In this document: one piece after another, positions 6,469 to 10,369 of the stretch
Layout of the letters: each line of letters begins with the position of its first letter
How positions within the stretch are numbered: position 1 is the first letter of the stretch
NCBI GenBank assembly: GCA_013153415.1
Contig: JAADEO010000194.1
Coordinates: forward strand, 1-10,369
Direction: 5' to 3'
DNA: 10,369 nt
From: Deltaproteobacteria bacterium
GTDB lineage: Bacteria > Desulfobacterota > Anaeroferrophillalia > Anaeroferrophillales > Tharpellaceae
The notes under the pieces: model-generated
What the model saw: the letters and a program-made list of their open reading frames with translations, nothing else
Told to the model about the DNA's origin: nothing
Database searches by the model: none
Program-made: the position numbers and the translations under genes

Positions 6469-7005
6469 CTAGACTTCTCCTTCTTTAGCCGCAGTCGGTT
6501 TAAGATCATCAAGGTAATCCCGCAACGGCGAGCGCATTTTTTCCGGCAACAGGTTGACGATACCGCCGCAATAGGGCAGAAAACGGGGAACCAGCCGGGA
6601 ACCGGAGGTGAAAGAGTTTTCCGGACTCCAGAGAAAAATCACCAGAAACAGCACTACGGAAATGATGATGATTCCCTTACCAGCCCCCAGCAGAGCGGCC
6701 AGCATCCGGCTCAAAGCACCCGGAGTACCGTCCGCCATGGCGGATTTGAGCATCAGGCGAAAGATGAAAAAAGCCACCATGCCGAAGACGAAAAGTCCCA
6801 GGAAAGCGATAAAGAAACTCAATTCGGGATTACGGAAGATCGGCTCCATGGCGGCGGTGGCCGCATTGCCGTAATGCGAAGCCAGAAAAATTCCGACCAG
6901 GATCCCGACCAAGCCTAGAATTTCAGCCAAAATCCCCCGGAGAGTTCCCAGAAAAGCGGTACCCAGAATAATAATAATCAGAATGATATCGAGTGAATTA
7001 AGCAC
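6469..7005 (-). CDS. CvpA-family inner-membrane protein
   Basis: A 178-residue membrane protein with the CvpA/colicin V production layout: an N-terminal NSLDIILIII segment, then a GTLRGILAEILGLVG motif, and hydrophobic segments at about 5-22, 24-43, 62-86 and 103-126, followed by a short soluble C-terminus. E. coli CvpA is needed for colicin V export and affects envelope homeostasis, but the biochemical role of the family is unsettled. A longer open frame runs upstream to 7125, but GTG at 7003-7005 is the better start: it has GGAGG five bases upstream and matches where the family begins. That start overlaps the upstream gene's TAA stop within GTGCTTAA (8 nt), a typical coupling arrangement. 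The stop abuts the TTG start of the next gene with no gap. Confidence 0.86.
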   Translation of the reverse strand: MLNSLDIILIIIILGTAFLGTLRGILAEILGLVGILVGIFLASHYGNAATAAMEPIFRNPELSFFIAFLGLFVFGMVAFFIFRLMLKSAMADGTPGALSRMLAALLGAGKGIIIISVVLFLVIFLWSPENSFTSGSRLVPRFLPYCGGIVNLLPEKMRSPLRDYLDDLKPTAAKEGEV

Positions 7006-8335
7006 TTTTTCCTCCACAAATTTCATTATCGGGCTTAGAGGCAGAAGGCTGCTGACCGCCCATGAGATCATCCGCCCGGCGCTGCAGATCATGGGTCCAG
7101 ACCGTCCTCGCCACCTGCCAGGCACTGTAGACCAGTCCCCCGAAACCCAAACCCGGCAGGTTGTGCCAGCCGACCTGGTAAAAACGCATGAACCCGCAGC
7201 GCAGCGGCAGGAATCCTCCTCCCATCATAGCCGGCAGTTTGGGTTCCCATCCCCAACATCCGCTTTCCGGAAAAGCGGCTCCGCCGGAAAGCGGCTGCCA
7301 GCCGTGTTCCAGCCTGAGATTATGCTCCGGGACGGAAAAATCATTATTATAAAAAAGACGGCTGCCGGACAAAGGCTCTCCGGACACCGGACACTCCAGA
7401 TGGTAAAGCCCTTCACGGGTTTCCGGGCGCGATTTACTCGGACTGCAGGCGGCGGCAAAGCCCTGAGTCGCGAGTACAAACTGTCGCCTGAAATCACGAC
7501 GCTGCAACCTGCTTTCGACCTCGCACAACAGGTTGACGGGGTTGCTGTCAGCCAGAAAAACCGTAGAACGGCGACTGACTTTCCGGTTGTTCCCTACCCC
7601 GACATACCATTTCCCGTCAAATACCGGAGACCAGTCATCCTCGACAAACTCCGCCCCGCGAGAATGCAGATAACGACAGAGATGGGCTTCGAGACGATCC
7701 ACCGCCAACCATCCGGCTGGAGCCGCCAGGGCCATGATGCCGTAAGCGAATGCCAGCAGAGGCGGATCAGTGAAACGGGCCAGGGTCACCAGGGGAACCA
7801 GCGCCCGCCAGAAATCACGCTCGGCGGCCGGAATACCGGAGTCTGACAACCAGTGCGAAAGCTTAAGATTGCGACTTTCCCGCAAAAGTTCGTTTTGCAC
7901 CACCAGCCAGAGCATCCGTCCACTACCTGACAGAGATGAAACCGGCATCTCCAGGCCTTTACGCATGCACTCGTCGAGCATGGTCCAGAGACGCTCCAAC
8001 TGCGCCCAAGCCATGGCTTCAGGTGCGGCCGAGCTGAAAACAGCCTGCAAATCCCTTTCCGCAGCCTCTCTCCCGATTCGTGACCAGAAAGCGCAGAAAT
8101 CATTTTTCCGCCAGCTCAACAGATTGTCGGGGACGACTTCGAGGTTGACCAGCCGCGCCAACAACTCCGCCGGATAACCGCGCAATACGGGCACCAGAAA
8201 CTTCGGATGGGCATTTTCCGGCAGACGGGACGGCAATACCAGAATACGGCAATCACCACTGCCGGCGAGAAAAGCCGCAGTCAGCAGAGGGCCGAGTTCA
8301 CCCCGGCGGCAAACAAGTTCGTAATCAACTGCCAT
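6998..8335 (-). CDS. Phytoene-desaturase/amine-oxidase-like protein with a degenerate FAD-binding motif
   Basis: 445 residues of unknown function. Its outline follows FAD-dependent CrtI-type oxidoreductases: an N-terminal beta-alpha-beta start (YELVCRRGELGPLLTAAFLA, 5-24), a middle stretch PAGWLAVDRLEAHLCRYL (206-223) at the place of the family's P-x-G-G-x-x-A-L-x-x-x-L helix followed by VGV and LADSNPV strands, and a C-terminal PGLGFGGLVYSAWQVA (394-409) like the family's final FAD-contacting segment. The dinucleotide motif GxGxxG is lost: its three glycines are R11, E13 and P16, and the ribose-binding acid after strand 2 is P35 (RILVLP). So I infer a non-FAD-binding or strongly altered homologue. 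The assignment is a pattern match and could be wrong. ATG at 8333-8335 overlaps the ldcA stop by 11 nt and has GGTGG upstream; an in-frame GTG at 8348-8350 is an alternative. Confidence 0.8.
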   Translation of the reverse strand: MAVDYELVCRRGELGPLLTAAFLAGSGDCRILVLPSRLPENAHPKFLVPVLRGYPAELLARLVNLEVVPDNLLSWRKNDFCAFWSRIGREAAERDLQAVFSSAAPEAMAWAQLERLWTMLDECMRKGLEMPVSSLSGSGRMLWLVVQNELLRESRNLKLSHWLSDSGIPAAERDFWRALVPLVTLARFTDPPLLAFAYGIMALAAPAGWLAVDRLEAHLCRYLHSRGAEFVEDDWSPVFDGKWYVGVGNNRKVSRRSTVFLADSNPVNLLCEVESRLQRRDFRRQFVLATQGFAAACSPSKSRPETREGLYHLECPVSGEPLSGSRLFYNNDFSVPEHNLRLEHGWQPLSGGAAFPESGCWGWEPKLPAMMGGGFLPLRCGFMRFYQVGWHNLPGLGFGGLVYSAWQVARTVWTHDLQRRADDLMGGQQPSASKPDNEICGGKSA

Positions 8336-9281
8336 GTCTCGCCACCGCACTCTCCGTCATAACAATTTCCCGGCTCTGGCAGGCAAATTGCATATGCACC
8401 CCCTGCGGCAGAATGAAACTTTGCGGACAGTGGCCGTATCTGAAATTGAGCACTACGGGGAAATCGTCTGCAGCGAAGAACTCCCGAAAGAATGCGGGCA
8501 GCATCCCGACTTCACCCGGACGCGGATTGCTGAAGTCACCGCAGACCACGGCTGCCGGAGCTTTGAAAACACCCGCTAAACGAAGCTGGGTCAAAGCCCG
8601 ATCAATCCGATAGAGGGGCTCGCCACAGTCTTCAACAAAGATAATTTTACCTGTAAAATCGGGCATATAAGGAGTTCCAACCAGACTTGACAAAATTGTC
8701 AGGGTACCACCGAGAGCCTCCCCGGAAAAATCTCCGGGGCGGATAAATTCTATTTCGGAATCCTGCAGATAACGGGAACACAGGGTGTTGATCAAGGATA
8801 GCTCGCCGCCCTTGAGCAACGCCCAAAGGAGTTCATCATTGACACTCCCGGAACGGGCCATAGCCATGGCCAGCATCGGCCCGGAGAAGGTTACCAGGCG
8901 GATTTTGTGCCAGAAGGCAAGTTGCAGGGCCGTAACATCGCTGAAACCGAGAATGATCTTGGGATGACGGCCGACCAGACCGTAATCGAGACTCTCCAAC
9001 AGAGGCAGACAACCGTAACCGCCTCGGGCCGCGACCAGTGCTTTGACACTGTCGTCGGTCAGCAGATCTTCGAAATCAGCCCGGCGCTCTGCCAGCGAAC
9101 CGGCGACATGGTAACGGCGCTCAAACAGGTAATTGCCGGTGCGGCTGCGAAAACCGGCTTCCTGCAGCCATTTGCGGCCCCGTTCGACATATTCGGAACG
9201 TACAGGACTGGCGGGAGCGAAGATTCCGAAACCATCCCCCAAGACCAGAGACGAGGGTTTTAACTTGTCCGCTGCCGCCAT
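8325..9281 (-). CDS. ldcA: LD-carboxypeptidase, S66 family (muramoyltetrapeptide carboxypeptidase)
   Basis: A cytoplasmic serine peptidase that trims the terminal D-alanine from murein tetrapeptides during peptidoglycan recycling. The 318-residue protein has the full Ser-Glu-His set of the family: Ser114 in LGFSDVTAL, Glu217 in FVEDCGEPLYRIDRALTQL, and His284 in YGHCPQSFILPQG. Other family marks are ARGGYG (85-90), FSGPM (132-136) and GGTLTILSSLVGT (191-203). No signal peptide is present, as expected. ATG at 9279-9281 has AGGAG four to five bases upstream. It is the first gene of the five-gene operon and overlaps the next one by 11 nt. Only the desaturase-like and CvpA-like genes separate it from the other exported product, so the operon has an envelope flavour until tilS. 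Confidence 0.94.
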   Translation of the reverse strand: MAAADKLKPSSLVLGDGFGIFAPASPVRSEYVERGRKWLQEAGFRSRTGNYLFERRYHVAGSLAERRADFEDLLTDDSVKALVAARGGYGCLPLLESLDYGLVGRHPKIILGFSDVTALQLAFWHKIRLVTFSGPMLAMAMARSGSVNDELLWALLKGGELSLINTLCSRYLQDSEIEFIRPGDFSGEALGGTLTILSSLVGTPYMPDFTGKIIFVEDCGEPLYRIDRALTQLRLAGVFKAPAAVVCGDFSNPRPGEVGMLPAFFREFFAADDFPVVLNFRYGHCPQSFILPQGVHMQFACQSREIVMTESAVARHGS

Positions 9282-9350
9282 GATGCTCCTGCGCTGTCTG
9301 GACCAACTTTTCCCCGAGTCCGGGAACGAAAGTCAGCCTTAGCAAAACAA

Positions 9351-9364
9351 TTGACAAAAGTCAA
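9351..9364. promoter_or_regulatory. TTGAC-AAAA-GTCAA dyad, possible operator
   Basis: A perfect 5-bp inverted repeat with a 4-nt spacer in the divergent intergenic region, a little downstream of the candidate ldcA promoter. The size and position would suit a small dimeric repressor, but an AT-rich dyad this short can arise by chance. Confidence 0.2.
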
Positions 9365-9385
9365 AAAGTATATTAAGTCCCTCAA

Positions 9386-9414
9386 ATAATTGGATTTTTA
9401 TAAAGCCTTGCCAA
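9386..9414 (-). promoter_or_regulatory. Candidate sigma-70 promoter for the ldcA-tilS operon
   Basis: On the minus strand, TTGGCA (9414-9409, five of six to consensus) and AATTAT (9391-9386, four of six) are separated by 17 bases. It lies about 105-130 bases upstream of the ldcA start, in an AT-rich stretch of the only intergenic space before the operon. No experimental support; other weak boxes exist in the same region. Confidence 0.35.
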
Positions 9415-9594
9415 CTCTTCATGAGCCCTGAAAAAACCTTGTTATATTTGGGTTATTGGGGTAGATTCGCAGGAGGGGCTTCGGAGAACGGCGAGTTGCC
9501 CTGACATGACACCTTCAAACTCCCGTTCCCGGCTCATGCCGAGTTCGAGCGATAACGGGTTTCTGCCAACTGATATTGCGACAAAGTTATCAAA

Positions 9595-10369
9595 TTGACT
9601 AAGAAATCAGGTTTTCTATCCCGGCTGAAAAAAGCTTTCACCCGGTCGCGGAAAAAAACAGTAGACGTTTCCGACCAGCTGATCGAGGATCTCGAAGAAC
9701 AGATCCGCAGCAACCCCGGCAATTTTCGCCTGCGCCTCAAGCTGGCGGATCTTTACCAGGTTCGCGGAGAACAGGAAAAAGCCCTGGAAGAGTACCTCAA
9801 AAGCGCCCGTCTCTACCAGGAAAACGATTTCATCCCTCTGGCCATCGCCACCTATAAGAAAATCCTCAACGAGGAGAGCGGCCACCAGGAGGCCAACCTC
9901 GAACTGGCCCGGATATATCGCCAGAAAAAATTCTTCGCTGACGCTGTCATCCACTATCTCAAGGTCTTTGAATATTTTCAGGAGAGCGGCCAGACCAGCA
10001 AGGCGCTGGAGGTACTCGAAACCATCATCAGCATCGCTCCGGAAAAAGAGCCTTACCGGCTGATGTTGAAAGAGCTCTTTCCCGATTACCAGGAGAGCGC
10101 CAAAAGCATCTACTCCGATATCATCGTCACCCGGGAGAAGGTCCCTGAGGAAAGACCGGCCTCCCTGGCCGACAACGGCGCCGACGATGACTCCTTTTTC
10201 GATCTCGGCGCTGAACTCGGCAGTGACATCCTGATCGATGAGAGCACAATTGCTCCCGCGGCCATGGAGGATACGGAAACCGACGTCCAGGGACACGGTA
10301 TCGAGGAAATCTTCCAGACCATGAAATCGACCGTCCAGGAGGACAACGATACCGACCAGGACAAATTCC
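9595..10369 (+). CDS. Tetratricopeptide-repeat protein, N-terminal part (cut by window edge)
   Basis: 258 codons are visible and the frame runs off the right edge. The N-terminus is basic (KKSGFLSRLKKAFTRSRKK, residues 3-21) and lacks a signal peptide, so it is probably cytoplasmic, perhaps membrane-proximal. Residues about 24-160 form TPR-like helical pairs, with RLRLKLADLYQVRGEQEKALEEY (45-67) and NLELARIYRQKKFFADAVIHYLKVFEYF (101-128) as the clearest. From 185 on the chain is acidic and low in complexity, with SFFDLGAELGSDIL (200-213) and GIEEIFQTMKSTV (235-247), an arrangement seen in large TPR scaffold proteins of deltaproteobacteria, where more TPRs usually follow. An in-frame stop at 9571-9573 and the absence of ATG or GTG leave TTG at 9595-9597 as the only standard start; no good Shine-Dalgarno sequence precedes it. 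Partner and pathway are unknown. Confidence 0.85.
   Translation, partial: MTKKSGFLSRLKKAFTRSRKKTVDVSDQLIEDLEEQIRSNPGNFRLRLKLADLYQVRGEQEKALEEYLKSARLYQENDFIPLAIATYKKILNEESGHQEANLELARIYRQKKFFADAVIHYLKVFEYFQESGQTSKALEVLETIISIAPEKEPYRLMLKELFPDYQESAKSIYSDIIVTREKVPEERPASLADNGADDDSFFDLGAELGSDILIDESTIAPAAMEDTETDVQGHGIEEIFQTMKSTVQEDNDTDQDKF

Larger units (their letters stand above)
9282..9594. other. Divergent intergenic region between ldcA and the TPR gene
   Basis: 313 bases without a convincing gene. The left two thirds are AT-rich and hold the candidate operon promoter and the dyad listed separately. The right third is structured: CCCGTT (9522-9527) pairs with AACGGG (9554-9559) around an inner CGGC-TCAT-GCCG hairpin (9530-9541). 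A purine-rich AGGAGGGG at 9471-9478 looks like a Shine-Dalgarno sequence but no start codon follows at a proper distance. A 30-codon frame, ATG 9506 to TGA 9598, ends overlapping the TTG of the TPR gene. I recognise no riboswitch class. Confidence 0.5.

Noticed and set aside
7006..7125. Longer start for the CvpA-like gene (ATG at 7125 or 7026)
   Set aside because: The extra residues are not family-like, whereas GTG at 7005 has GGAGG at good spacing and begins at the conserved NSLDI segment.
9351..9379. TTGACA followed by TATATT as a plus-strand promoter
   Set aside because: The boxes are only 12 bases apart, and at 17 bases the hexamer is TAAGTC, a poor -10; not called.
9616..10296. 226-codon minus-strand frame opposite the TPR gene
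   Set aside because: The plus frame has clear TPR helices and acidic linker sequence; the minus frame is its mirror and has no convincing domain.

Overview
The window is a GC-rich bacterial chromosomal segment dominated by housekeeping genes. Eight genes lie on the minus strand, and a ninth enters from the right on the plus strand. The gene types suggest an anaerobic member of the former Deltaproteobacteria (Desulfobacterota / Desulfuromonadia): a stand-alone elongation factor G paralogue, a LarC nickel-pincer protein, a long TilS, a CvpA-like protein and an acidic TPR protein. So do the intergenic palindromic repeats built on CGCGAAG and CACGAAAGG. This placement is an inference from gene content; there is no rRNA or other marker to fix it.

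Layout from left to right. 1-1068 (minus): the N-terminal 356 residues of an EF-G, cut by the left edge. 1069-1258: a gap with one palindromic repeat. 1259-2602 (minus): larC, whose last codons run into a second, inverted copy of that repeat. 2635-3399 (minus): a zinc-containing sirtuin, just upstream of larC and probably co-transcribed with it. 3400-3806: a 407-bp gap with no gene, holding a 136-bp inverted-repeat element (TAGTACT ends, an internal GGGGAC/GTCCCC dyad and a CATTTTCTGC stem) and next to it a CACGAAAGG palindrome with a weak terminator-like hairpin.

3807-9281 (minus): five genes packed with overlaps of 8-20 nt or direct abutment, surely one operon. In transcription order they are an LD-carboxypeptidase (S66 family), a protein with a phytoene-desaturase-like outline whose FAD-binding motif is destroyed, a CvpA-family membrane protein, an exported protein resembling FlgT-N/DUF2066 proteins, and tRNA(Ile)-lysidine synthase. 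9282-9594: a divergent intergenic region with a plausible promoter for that operon, a TTGAC/GTCAA dyad and a structured leader. 9595-10369 (plus): a TPR protein with a TTG start, cut by the right edge.

Functionally, the five-gene operon mixes murein recycling (LdcA), envelope proteins of unknown role and an essential tRNA modification enzyme. The sirtuin-larC pair joins an NAD-consuming enzyme to the last step of synthesis of a cofactor that is itself made from a nicotinic acid dinucleotide; whether that link means anything is unknown. I found no CRISPR array, tRNA, rRNA, intact insertion sequence, phage or defence genes. The least explained items are the degenerate oxidoreductase in the operon, the 136-bp element, and the repeat that has become part of larC.
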